A DNA stretch of 64,000 bases from Serratia rhizosphaerae (GTDB taxonomy: Bacteria > Pseudomonadota > Gammaproteobacteria > Enterobacterales > Enterobacteriaceae), in NCBI RefSeq assembly GCF_009817885.1, contig NZ_CP041764.1, forward strand, positions 1,984,001 to 2,048,000, given 5' to 3'. Under the pieces are notes generated by a model. The model saw only the letters and a list, made by a program, of their open reading frames with translations. It made no database searches and was not told the origin of the DNA. The translations under genes and the position numbers were made by a program. Shown here one piece after another: positions 41,384-50,335 of the stretch. Every line of letters begins with the position of its first letter. The first letter of the stretch is position 1.

Positions 41384-44300
41384 CGGCGACCTCGGCATTT
41401 TTGCTCAGCGCCAGCGCGGTGAGTTCGCGGATCTGACTGTGCATGATGAACTCGCGGATAGTCAGCGAGACGCCCATCTGCTGACGAATGGCATGCAGTA
41501 ACTGCGGGATCTGCAGTGAATTCCCCCCCAGGCTGAAGAAACTGTCGCTGACGCTGACCTGCGTCAGCGACAATACTTGCTGCCAGATGTGCTGCATGGC
41601 GCTTTCCGCCGCGTTGGCCGGAGGCGTGTAGTCCGCTTCGGAGGCGGAGTAGCCGGTTTCCGGCGCAGGTAGCCGACGAATGTCGATTTTGTTGTTGTTG
41701 GTGAGCGGGAAGGCCGACAGCACCACAAAACCGGACGGAATCATGATATTCGGCAATCGGGCTTTCAGCGTTGCGCGCACCGCTTTTTCATTCAGTTCTT
41801 CTCCCGGCGTTAACTGCAGATAGCTGACGATGCGGGCCTGCTGGCCTTCACCGACGATTAAGCTGAGTGCCCGCTCGATATTGTCGATAGACGATAGACT
41901 GAGATCGATTTCGCTCAGTTCTATGCGGTGGCCGCGAATTTTGACCTGGTGATCGTTCCGGCCGAGATATTCCAGCTGCCCCTGACGATTAAAACGCACA
42001 ATGTCGCCGGTGCGATACATATAGCGCTCGGCGCCGAACAGCTGACGTCGTAGAAAGACCTTGTCGCTCAGCATCGGATTACGCCAATACCCCGGCGATA
42101 CCCCTGCGCCGCCCAGCCACAGCTCACCAAATGCGCCGCTTGGCATCGGGTTGCCGGCCTGATCCATGACCAGAACGTCGGTCGACTGGATCGGCGTGCC
42201 GATGCAGTCGCTTGCGCCTTCGTGAGTCAGATCGGCGCAGGTCGACCAGATCGTGGTTTCCGTTGGACCATAAACCTGCAGCACCCGTGTCGCGATGCGC
42301 CGCAATTGCGTCAACAAGGACGCCGGCATCTTCTCACCGCCGCATAGCACGGTCAGGGGGCGCTGGCCCGCCGCCGGCAGATGGTGGACGATAGTGCTCC
42401 AGACGGTAGGTGTCGCTTGGATCACACTGGGTTGCTGCCGCTCGATAAAGTGATACAGCTTGACCGGATCCATGGCGGTTTCTCGTGGACACAGCGCTAC
42501 ATGCGCGCCGCCGGCCAGCGAGCAGAACAGCTCCAGCCCAAAAATATCGAAGCTGATGCTGGTCAGACTGAGCACCTTATCACGCGCATTCAGCTTCAGC
42601 CGCCCGACGAAATCGTTGGTGAAATTGTTCAGGTTACCGTGAGTGATCATCACGCCTTTGGGGTTACCGGTTGACCCTGAGGTATACATGATGTAGGCCA
42701 GCGTATCGTCGACTGGGATCGACAATGCGTCGGCTGTCGCAGAACGAGAAACCAGTGAGTCGAAACCGACGGCGGGGCTGGCCCAACATTGTTCGGGCTG
42801 ACCATCGGTCACCAGCAACCGGGCTTGCGCGTTCTCGATCATGTAGCTCACGCGGTCAGCCGGGTAGTGTACGTCAATCGGCACATAGTGTTTGCCGGCT
42901 CTCAGCACGCCGAGCAGCAGCACGGCGACGTGGCAGCTTTTCTCCATCATGACGCCGACCGAGAAAGGCTGGCTGTCGATGTCCAGCAGTGCATGCGCGA
43001 CGCATTCAGACTGCGCCCACAGCTGGCGGTAGCTGTACCGTTGCCGTTCGCAGCTGACGGCAAGGCTTTCAGGCTGGGTATGCGCCAACCGGCCAATGTG
43101 CATCAGCAGCGAGTCGCGTGAACCCGTGTCCGGGCCGCTGGCCAATTGTTGCAGCCAATGTTGTTCCCGTTCGCACAGCGGATTGAGGGCATGCTGCGCC
43201 GTATCGGCCGGCAAGGTGAGCAGTTGACGCAGCGTTTGCTGATAATTGTCCAGCAGCATCTGCATGCTGGCGGGATAGAACAGTTCGCTGGCGTAATCGA
43301 GTTCGATGGCGACGGCGTCCTGTTCCACGCTGAAGTTCCAGGTCATATCAAACATCGAGAAACCGGACGAGAGTGGCAGGCGATGCAGCGTACAGTCGCG
43401 CAGGTTTTGTTGGCATACGTCACCGGCGTTCTGCAGGATCGCCATGATCTGGAATAACGGATTTTTGTTCGTCATCCGCTCGTATTCGATTTGGTGCAAA
43501 ATGCGGTCGAAGGAGAGCTGCTGATGCTGATAGGCGCCGATGCAGGTTTCCATCACGTTATCGATCAGTCCAGCCAGGGTGTCCTGTTCACTCAGTCGGA
43601 TACGCAGTGGTACGGTATTGACATGGAAGCCGCTGACCTGCGCCTGATCCAGATTGTCCCGCGCTGCGATGGCGGTGCCGATGACGATATCCTGCTGCTG
43701 GGTATAACGGCTTAGCAGCAAACTTAATGCCGCGGTAAGCAAGGCGAAAGGCGTGGCGCCCAATGCTTTGCTCCGTGACGCCAGCAGGCGGGAGAGATCG
43801 GGCTGCAGTCGATAATGGATACGTTCGCCGGCGTGCGTTGGCATCAGCGGGCGCGGCTTATCCAGCGGGAAGTCCAGTTCGCGACAGGCTTGCAGTTGCT
43901 GTTGCCAGTAAGCGACATCCGCCGGCGTAGGTGACGCGATGCCGCTGTTGACGATATCGATGGTTTGGATCTGCGGCTGCGGCGCCTCGAAGCCATGGCG
44001 ATCGTCGGGCTCATTATAGCGGCGCCACAGATCGTTAAGGATCAGTTGTTCACTCCAGGCGTCAGTAATAATGTTGTGTTTTACCCAAATCAAAACATGG
44101 TGCTGCTGGTGATACTGCACCAGCCGCAGCGCCAGCGGCGGCCGAACGGTGATGTCGAAAGGCGTAGCGCACAGTTGACGCGCCAACTTTTCTGCCGGCA
44201 GCGTTTGGCCGTCCACCCAGTGATCGGTAAGGCGAATCGGCGTATGCGGTTCTGCCTGCTGATAGGCAACACCGTCGGTTTCGCCGAAGCGGGTGCGCAG

Positions 44301-47078
44301 GCTTTCATGTTTTTCATAGATAAAATTGATCGCCCGCTCAAAGCGCGTCAGGTCAAGCGGGCCATGAATATCTATCGCCAGCGGCAGGTTGTAGCTACAG
44401 TCGTCAGGATTCAATGCGCTCAGGTACCAGAGCAGGTTCTGCTGCGGGCTGAGCGGCGCGCGACGTTCGTCGCAGATCGCGATAGCGCGCTCAGCGGCAA
44501 CGGCCTTATTCTCAATATATTCGGCCAGTTTGCGCACCGTATTGTGGCGGAACAGATCGGCGATGCTCAGGTGGCAGCATAAATCGCGTGCGACGAGCGC
44601 GACGATTTTGCTCATCGTCAACGAGTGCGCGCCCAGATTGATGAATTCCTGTGTAACGTCGGCTTGCGGACAGCCGATGGCGTTGGCCACAATGCGCTCG
44701 AGGATGGCCTCCGTTTCGGTTTCCGGCGGCGTCAGACGCGCATTCCGTTCATCCAGCGGCCAGCTTTCCAACTGTTGACGGGCAATCTTGCCGTTGATGG
44801 TCAACGGCAGCGCCGGCAAGAAAATAAAAACGCTGGGAATCGCTGCGGGATGGAGTTGCGTGACCAACGCGTGGCGCAGCGCGTCGGTGGTCAGCGCAGG
44901 CGAAGCAGGCTGTACGAAGGCGGCGAGGATTTTACCCGAGGGTTGACTGCGAGCGACCACGCAGGCGCTTTCAACCAGTTGGTGGCTGCGGATGGCGCTT
45001 TCCACTTCACCTATCTCAATGCGTACACCGCGTATTTTCACCTGATGATCGCGGCGGCCGACGAAAATAATGTTGCCCTGCTCGTCCCATTTGGCGATAT
45101 CGCCGGTTTGGTACAGGCGCTCTTCGGCCGCCATATACGGCAGACGCCGCATAATGAACTTCTCTGCGCTCAGCGCCTCTTGATGCAAGTAACCGTGCGC
45201 CAGACCACAGCCGGCGATGTACAGTTCGCCCTCAAAGCCGACCGGCAGTGGATTATGGTGGGGATCAAGGATGTGGCAACGGTAGTTTTTCAGCGGTTTG
45301 CCAATGCAGTTCCAGGGAACGCCGGGACGGTACTCGCACAGCGAAGTGGCAATCGAGGCCTCAGTCGGTCCATAGCCGTTGCACAGTCGGGTGCGCTCGG
45401 CCCACCAGGTGACGACGTCTGCAGGAGGTGCGTCTCCCATGACGATCATTGTCCGCAGCCCGGGCCAAACTTCGCGGGGCAACAGTTCCAGAATCGCCGG
45501 TGTAATGGTGATATGGCCGATATCGTGTTGAGTCAGATAGTCGTGCAACGCGCCAACATCGGTATGCAGCTCCGAGGGCGCCAGATAAAGCGTCGCGCCG
45601 CTGACCAGCGCGCCATAGACATCCCAGCCGAAGGCGTCGAAACCCAGCGAGGCGATGGCCAGCACGCGGCTGCCTTGCGCCAGACCAATGAAATCACGGT
45701 GGTTTTGCGCCACGTTGCTCAGGCCCTCACGCCCGATCATCACGCCTTTGGGCTTGCCGGTCGTCCCGGAGGTATAGCAGACGTAGGCCAGCGCGTCCCG
45801 CGATTTGGGGAGTTGTTCCGCACGGATGTTCAGCGAGCGGTAATCGATGCTTGATGGCGCAATACACGGCGCGTCACCGGACTGCAGCGGCAAGTCGGCC
45901 AGAATCAGCGCTGGCTGCACATCGTCAAGAATGTTTTGATTGCGCGCCGCTGGCGCCTGCGGATCGAGCAGTACATAGGTTTTATTACTTTTCAGTATCC
46001 CCAACAGCAAGATCAGCAGCGTCGCTGATTTATCCAGCGAGACGGCGATGACCGAGCTGGCGCCGCCGCTGTATTCAAGCAGCCAACAGGCAAACTGATC
46101 CGAGGCGCGATCGATTTCGCCGTAGCTATATGTCTGACCATCGGCATGCAGCGCGGCCTGTTGCGGGTGCGCGGCAGCGGCATGACGGAACAAGGCGATG
46201 ACGTCGTGCGCCAGAAGTTCGGCATCGTCGGTTGCGTTAAATTGGCTCAGGCGATGCAATACCTGAGGTTGAGTAACAATAGGTGCAGCGGCGGGATCGG
46301 CCGGCTCGGCCAACAGCGCGTCAAGATAGTCGGTGAACGTGTCGAAACGCATGTCGTCGCCATATAGGGTGAGCTGAGTGCCGTCTCCGCAGGCCGCTAC
46401 GTTGACCATCACCCGTGGCTGGGCATAGCGCCCCTGTTTGAGCGCGCCGGTTTCATTAAAGAAAAAATGCTGTAACTGTGCCGGAGACGTGATGTCCGCC
46501 ACCGGCAGCGTATGGAAATCGGTGCCGGGTTGCCAGGTGAGATGACAGAAATCACTGCCGCAGCGTCCCTGCATCTGATCGCCAAGGCGTTCCATCAGCA
46601 GTGCGGTCAACTCGCGCATGCGCGCCGGGGGCTCAGCGAAGTATTTGCACGCCAGACGGTGGGGAAGTTCTTGAACCGGCGGTAAGCCGCCACGCGACAG
46701 CTCGACCACAATGTCGACAAGTTTATCCTGCAGCAAGGGAAGTTGAACGCCAGCGGCCGTATCGGACAGCGTGCTGCAGAGATAAGCGGCCTGACCGGCG
46801 GAGCTAAAGTACAGAGAAAAGAGTTCTTGGTTATGCAGGGTGTCAATATCGCTAATGATTTTTTTATTGGTTGCGATCGTCAGCAGATTTTTTCCCTGCT
46901 GTTGCAGCCGTCGTATTATTTCAGCGTTATTGTTGGTGTTGATAATAAGATCGAATTTTTCGATTGGCCGGCGGTCGAGGTTAATAATGCTAACCTGATG
47001 ACCGTATTCTTGGATTTCTTCGGTTAATAAACTACCGCAGGCGCTGTCGCCAAAATAGCCTATATTAAGTAATTCCAT
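41370..47078 (-). CDS. Two-module nonribosomal peptide synthetase (A-PCP-C-A-PCP)
   Basis: 1,902 residues. About 1-290: unusual leader, first a Rossmann-like segment (LLNIGYFGDSACGSLLTEEI), then what looks like only the tail of a condensation domain. About 300-770: A1 (YTSGTTGKPKG near 434). PCP1 with LGAHSL, Ser819. About 870-1300: condensation domain whose HHxxxDG is H1001-Asn1002-IITDA. About 1330-1800: A2 (YTSGSTGNPKG near 1460). PCP2 with LGGNSL, Ser1854. No thioesterase or reductase. My alignment to GrsA gives A1 code DAWTIMGIAK (aromatic type) and A2 DILQLGVIWK (glycine type). Start follows AGGAA. Predicted aromatic-Gly dipeptide assembly, the aromatic unit probably kynurenine. Confidence 0.92.
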   Translation of the reverse strand: MELLNIGYFGDSACGSLLTEEIQEYGHQVSIINLDRRPIEKFDLIINTNNNAEIIRRLQQQGKNLLTIATNKKIISDIDTLHNQELFSLYFSSAGQAAYLCSTLSDTAAGVQLPLLQDKLVDIVVELSRGGLPPVQELPHRLACKYFAEPPARMRELTALLMERLGDQMQGRCGSDFCHLTWQPGTDFHTLPVADITSPAQLQHFFFNETGALKQGRYAQPRVMVNVAACGDGTQLTLYGDDMRFDTFTDYLDALLAEPADPAAAPIVTQPQVLHRLSQFNATDDAELLAHDVIALFRHAAAAHPQQAALHADGQTYSYGEIDRASDQFACWLLEYSGGASSVIAVSLDKSATLLILLLGILKSNKTYVLLDPQAPAARNQNILDDVQPALILADLPLQSGDAPCIAPSSIDYRSLNIRAEQLPKSRDALAYVCYTSGTTGKPKGVMIGREGLSNVAQNHRDFIGLAQGSRVLAIASLGFDAFGWDVYGALVSGATLYLAPSELHTDVGALHDYLTQHDIGHITITPAILELLPREVWPGLRTMIVMGDAPPADVVTWWAERTRLCNGYGPTEASIATSLCEYRPGVPWNCIGKPLKNYRCHILDPHHNPLPVGFEGELYIAGCGLAHGYLHQEALSAEKFIMRRLPYMAAEERLYQTGDIAKWDEQGNIIFVGRRDHQVKIRGVRIEIGEVESAIRSHQLVESACVVARSQPSGKILAAFVQPASPALTTDALRHALVTQLHPAAIPSVFIFLPALPLTINGKIARQQLESWPLDERNARLTPPETETEAILERIVANAIGCPQADVTQEFINLGAHSLTMSKIVALVARDLCCHLSIADLFRHNTVRKLAEYIENKAVAAERAIAICDERRAPLSPQQNLLWYLSALNPDDCSYNLPLAIDIHGPLDLTRFERAINFIYEKHESLRTRFGETDGVAYQQAEPHTPIRLTDHWVDGQTLPAEKLARQLCATPFDITVRPPLALRLVQYHQQHHVLIWVKHNIITDAWSEQLILNDLWRRYNEPDDRHGFEAPQPQIQTIDIVNSGIASPTPADVAYWQQQLQACRELDFPLDKPRPLMPTHAGERIHYRLQPDLSRLLASRSKALGATPFALLTAALSLLLSRYTQQQDIVIGTAIAARDNLDQAQVSGFHVNTVPLRIRLSEQDTLAGLIDNVMETCIGAYQHQQLSFDRILHQIEYERMTNKNPLFQIMAILQNAGDVCQQNLRDCTLHRLPLSSGFSMFDMTWNFSVEQDAVAIELDYASELFYPASMQMLLDNYQQTLRQLLTLPADTAQHALNPLCEREQHWLQQLASGPDTGSRDSLLMHIGRLAHTQPESLAVSCERQRYSYRQLWAQSECVAHALLDIDSQPFSVGVMMEKSCHVAVLLLGVLRAGKHYVPIDVHYPADRVSYMIENAQARLLVTDGQPEQCWASPAVGFDSLVSRSATADALSIPVDDTLAYIMYTSGSTGNPKGVMITHGNLNNFTNDFVGRLKLNARDKVLSLTSISFDIFGLELFCSLAGGAHVALCPRETAMDPVKLYHFIERQQPSVIQATPTVWSTIVHHLPAAGQRPLTVLCGGEKMPASLLTQLRRIATRVLQVYGPTETTIWSTCADLTHEGASDCIGTPIQSTDVLVMDQAGNPMPSGAFGELWLGGAGVSPGYWRNPMLSDKVFLRRQLFGAERYMYRTGDIVRFNRQGQLEYLGRNDHQVKIRGHRIELSEIDLSLSSIDNIERALSLIVGEGQQARIVSYLQLTPGEELNEKAVRATLKARLPNIMIPSGFVVLSAFPLTNNNKIDIRRLPAPETGYSASEADYTPPANAAESAMQHIWQQVLSLTQVSVSDSFFSLGGNSLQIPQLLHAIRQQMGVSLTIREFIMHSQIRELTALALSKNAEVADETH

Positions 47079-47145
47079 TATTGTTTCCTAAGAATAATGA
47101 CTTCCCTTACGGAATATCAAAGGTCCTGGTTTTTATGCCCGTCAA

Positions 47146-48081
47146 TTAGACTTTTTCATGCAACGCATCGGCGATAGGCAAATCGGCCAGAATACCCGAT
47201 TTATTCAACGCCACCAGCATTTGCTCCGTGACGATATTATTGGTTTCCCAAGGTTTAACATGCGTCGCTGGATAAGTGTCTGCGATGATGTCGGTAATTG
47301 CCGTCTCGTCGAGTCCGAGCTGGCGCAACATGCAGGCGCTGAAATCCTTGGCGATGGCGTCGGTTGCATAACCTTCCAGGAAGGCCAACATCGGTTGTTG
47401 CAACGCTTGTTTGGTCGCCGCGTCGCTGTGGCGCCAGATATAGCTGAGCACCTGCTGTGAAAAGCGGGCATGACGGCCTTCATCCGCTACGTGATCTTTC
47501 ATCACCAGATAAAAGGTCGGAAAAATATCTTCATTATTGATCACGTCGATCAGATCGGTCGTCAGCGCCTGCTCTGACAGAGAAACGCAGACCAGTCGCA
47601 GCAGTTCGCGCAGCCGCTCGTCTCCCATTGCCAACGCTTGCGCCAGGGCATAGGAAGCCTCGGTGTCTTTTGGCATCGGCAACGGCGCGATGGACGTCAT
47701 CTGCTCTACCTGATTGATCAAATCCAGCGCCACCAGGGCGTGATAGGACTCATCCACTACCACGGTCAAAGCGTCTAAACGCATTTCAAGCGGAAAGTCT
47801 ACGCCGACCGCGTTTTTGTACAGTTTGTAGCTGGAATCATTAATGATATCCAACTCAATGTTGGCGATACCGTGCAGGTATTGATAGAGGGTTTGTACCT
47901 GAATATAGCGCAGCGCTTGTTCACCCAGCGCGGCAACCTGCGGATGCAGGCACAGCGGCAGGCGTTCGAGGGGGAAGAAAAGGGTTGATTGGCTGTCCTG
48001 TTCGTTGAGAAGGCGGCGAGGACGGGAGCGAACAATCGCGGCGCGATCCCATTTTTTCAACGTAGTTTCAATGAGGCTCAT
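47146..48081 (-). CDS. AurF-type diiron N-oxygenase
   Basis: 311 residues from the ATG at 48081 (AAGGA upstream). Non-haem diiron oxygenase like AurF (4-aminobenzoate N-oxygenase) and CmlI. The seven metal ligands are all in place: Glu76, Glu111-x-x-His114 (DESYH), Glu170, His197 and Glu201-x-x-His204 (DHVADEGRH). Their spacing (35, 3, 56, 27, 4, 3) follows that of AurF (35, 3, 57, 27, 4, 3). The family oxidises amines stepwise to hydroxylamine, nitroso or nitro. Here the likely substrate is the aryl amine of kynurenine, free or NRPS-bound. It is 12 bases after the ferredoxin gene and 67 before the NRPS gene. Confidence 0.9.
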   Translation of the reverse strand: MSLIETTLKKWDRAAIVRSRPRRLLNEQDSQSTLFFPLERLPLCLHPQVAALGEQALRYIQVQTLYQYLHGIANIELDIINDSSYKLYKNAVGVDFPLEMRLDALTVVVDESYHALVALDLINQVEQMTSIAPLPMPKDTEASYALAQALAMGDERLRELLRLVCVSLSEQALTTDLIDVINNEDIFPTFYLVMKDHVADEGRHARFSQQVLSYIWRHSDAATKQALQQPMLAFLEGYATDAIAKDFSACMLRQLGLDETAITDIIADTYPATHVKPWETNNIVTEQMLVALNKSGILADLPIADALHEKV

Positions 48082-48093
48082 CGGCAATCCTTA

Positions 48094-48378
48094 TTAATAA
48101 AGTTCGATTTCAATATCCGATTGTGAATAGGCGCAGCAGGCCAGAATAATATTATCCTCTAACTCCTCCTCGCACAGCGCACTCTGTTTTTCATGGCGAA
48201 CATTTCCGCTGATTAAAAGTAATTTGCAACAGCCGCACTTCCCTTTCCGGCATAGGTTGGGAATATCTATATTTAATCTTTCAAAGTTTTCCAGCAGCGA
48301 CGTTTCAGGACAAAAGTCACCGATTCCCGCGCCATCAAAAATAACTTGATGACTACCGGGCCCTGTTTGTTCAGACAT
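48094..48378 (-). CDS. Plant-type [2Fe-2S] ferredoxin
   Basis: 94 residues. The cluster motif is C-x4-C-x2-C (LCRKGKCGCCK, Cys43 region) plus a fourth Cys in NIILACCAYSQSDIEIELY, as in the ferredoxin domains that serve oxygenases. First gene of the six-gene operon and immediately before the diiron N-oxygenase, so it is the probable electron donor for it. No reductase gene is in the cluster; a housekeeping ferredoxin/flavodoxin reductase would have to serve. An extra adjacent cysteine in CGCC and in ACC is noted. Confidence 0.92.
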   Translation of the reverse strand: MSEQTGPGSHQVIFDGAGIGDFCPETSLLENFERLNIDIPNLCRKGKCGCCKLLLISGNVRHEKQSALCEEELEDNIILACCAYSQSDIEIELY

Positions 48379-48733
48379 GGCGAATTATTCCCTATGGAAG
48401 TTAGTGAGTGAGATCACATTTCAAAATGCATCTAATTAAACTGTTATTAATAATAGAGTGTGGGTTTTAATGGGGAGTAACGATAGCTTTGGCTTTGTTT
48501 ATTGTCAACACGACACATTAAAAATATTAACATTAAATTAAAGGTTATTTCACAAAAAATAGTTCACATTCAAATATTATTATCTGGATTATTTTGTGGT
48601 TCTTATTATTGTTTTTTTTATTATATCGACGAGCGAAGATCGTTGTTCCGTGCAGGGAAAACAGGACGTCTTCGTCTTCCAATGATAGCCTGAGCGACAA
48701 TTGGGTTTTAATAGCGCAAAACAGGGAGATGAC
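48379..48733. other. Promoter region between the ferredoxin operon and the DD-peptidase gene
   Basis: About 355 bases, strongly A+T-rich at 48420-48640, between divergently transcribed genes. It should hold the promoter of the NRPS operon (minus) and that of the peptidase gene (plus). Apart from the CRP-like site nothing is clear. Confidence 0.55.
48403..48418 (-). promoter_or_regulatory. CRP-like site upstream of the biosynthetic operon
   Basis: Read on the minus strand, TGTGATCTCACTCACT matches the CRP consensus TGTGA-N6-TCACA at 9 of 10 core positions, and the flanking AAA at its 5' side also fits. It lies 25-40 bases before the ferredoxin start codon. The site suggests carbon-source control of the cluster, activation or repression depending on the unmapped transcription start. 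Confidence 0.45.
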
Positions 48734-50200
48734 ATGTTGAAAACCGCAGGCTGGCTGCTGCCCGCCATCGTGGCGCTGGTCGGGTGTTCGTCATCCGGCG
48801 CACGCCATGGACAAACCCTCAGCCAGGCGCTGGCGGCCATCGGCCATGACAAGGCGCTTGCCGGGGCGTCGAGCGGCGTGATGGTACGCGACGCCGACAG
48901 CGGCAACCTGCTGTATCAGGCGCACGCGGATCGGCGACTGGTGCCGGCCTCCAACATGAAAATGTTCACCTCTCTGGCGGCGTTCGACATACTGGGGGCG
49001 GATTACCGCTTTGCAACCCGGCTGCTAACCACCGGCAAACAGCGCGGCGACACGCTGCAGGGGGATCTCTATCTGCAGGGCAGCGGCGACCCGACCTTGC
49101 ATCCGGACGATCTCGATACCTTCGCCGCGGCGCTGGCGCAGCGCGGCATCCGCCATATACAGGGGCGGATGTTACTGGACACCAGTGCGTTCGATAAGAC
49201 GCCATTCGGTGCCGGCTGGAGCTGGGACGATGAACCCTTCGCCTTCGCTGCGCCAATCTCAGCGCTGAACTACGCCTTTACCCCCGGCGGCGATATCAAC
49301 GTGGTGCGGGTGGATGTACTGCCGGGCGCCCGCGCCGGCGCGCCAGGACGGGCAAGCTTCTATCCCGCCAATGACTCGGTGACGCTGGTCAACCACACCA
49401 CCACTGGCGGCGATACCGCGCTGACGTTAGAGCGCCGGCCGGGCAGCAACCGGATCGTGGTCAGCGGCACTATCGCCGCGCAGGCGGAGACCAGCTCGCG
49501 GTTGACGACCGTCGATCAACCGGCCTTCGTCGTCGGCGCCTTATTGCAAAATGCACTGCGCGCGCACGGCATCACCCTGCGCGGCGGTATTGAAGAGGCA
49601 GTGACTCCCGCCGGTGCACAACTGCTGGCCGAAAAGACCTCGCCATCGCTCTCCCGGCTGATTGTCACCTTCCTGAAAGTGTCCAACAACGGCTACGGCG
49701 AGATATTGACCAAAGCAATGGGCCACAAGACGCAGGGCAAAGGAGATTGGGCCAGTGGTCTGCGGGCGATAAGCCATTTTGTGCAAAACCAGGGCATTGA
49801 GGCAGGCGCATATCGCCAGGTGGACGGTTCCGGGCTGTCGCGCATGAACCAGATCACGCCGCAGCAGCTGACGACGCTACTGCTGGCGGCCAGAAAACAG
49901 CCGTGGTTCGCCGACTGGTACCACGCCTTGCCCGTCGCGGGCGAGCCAGAATTGCTGGTGGGCGGCACGCTGCGCAACCGCATGGAGAAAAGCGCGGCGG
50001 CGGGGCGCGCCCATGCCAAGAGCGGTTCCATGACCGGGGTATCGTCGCTCAGCGGCTATGTCGATTCGGCGACCGGGCGGCCGCTGGTGTTCGCTATCAT
50101 CAGCAATAACTATCTGGTGCCCGGTGCGGAGGTGAAAGCGCTGGAAGACCGCCTGGTGGAGACGCTGGCGGCCTGTGACGCCACGGTGATATGCCGCTGA
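48734..50200 (+). CDS. dacB: D-alanyl-D-alanine carboxypeptidase/endopeptidase, PBP4 type, lipoprotein-like
   Basis: 488 residues, peptidase S13 family (E. coli PBP4 is 477). It trims or cleaves peptidoglycan cross-links in the periplasm. Active-site motifs: SxxK in ASNMKMFTS (Ser near residue 74), SxN in KVSNNGYGE (near 317), and KSG in HAKSGSMTG (near 428). The start at 48734 follows AGGGAG. The leader LLPAIVALVGCSSS is a lipobox rather than an ordinary signal, so it is probably membrane-anchored, unlike E. coli PBP4. It is next to selC, not in the E. coli dacB position, so it may be a paralogue; symbol by family only. Confidence 0.88.
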   Translation: MLKTAGWLLPAIVALVGCSSSGARHGQTLSQALAAIGHDKALAGASSGVMVRDADSGNLLYQAHADRRLVPASNMKMFTSLAAFDILGADYRFATRLLTTGKQRGDTLQGDLYLQGSGDPTLHPDDLDTFAAALAQRGIRHIQGRMLLDTSAFDKTPFGAGWSWDDEPFAFAAPISALNYAFTPGGDINVVRVDVLPGARAGAPGRASFYPANDSVTLVNHTTTGGDTALTLERRPGSNRIVVSGTIAAQAETSSRLTTVDQPAFVVGALLQNALRAHGITLRGGIEEAVTPAGAQLLAEKTSPSLSRLIVTFLKVSNNGYGEILTKAMGHKTQGKGDWASGLRAISHFVQNQGIEAGAYRQVDGSGLSRMNQITPQQLTTLLLAARKQPWFADWYHALPVAGEPELLVGGTLRNRMEKSAAAGRAHAKSGSMTGVSSLSGYVDSATGRPLVFAIISNNYLVPGAEVKALEDRLVETLAACDATVICR

Positions 50201-50335
50201 GAACGCGGCGTCAGTCGCGTGTGGCGATGTCGGCGGAGACGCCGGACGGCCGACAACACATACGGACGGAAAGATAGGCAACTAACTGATTTTACTTGTT
50301 TTAATGGATTTCACAGGAACAGCCTAGACAAGCTT

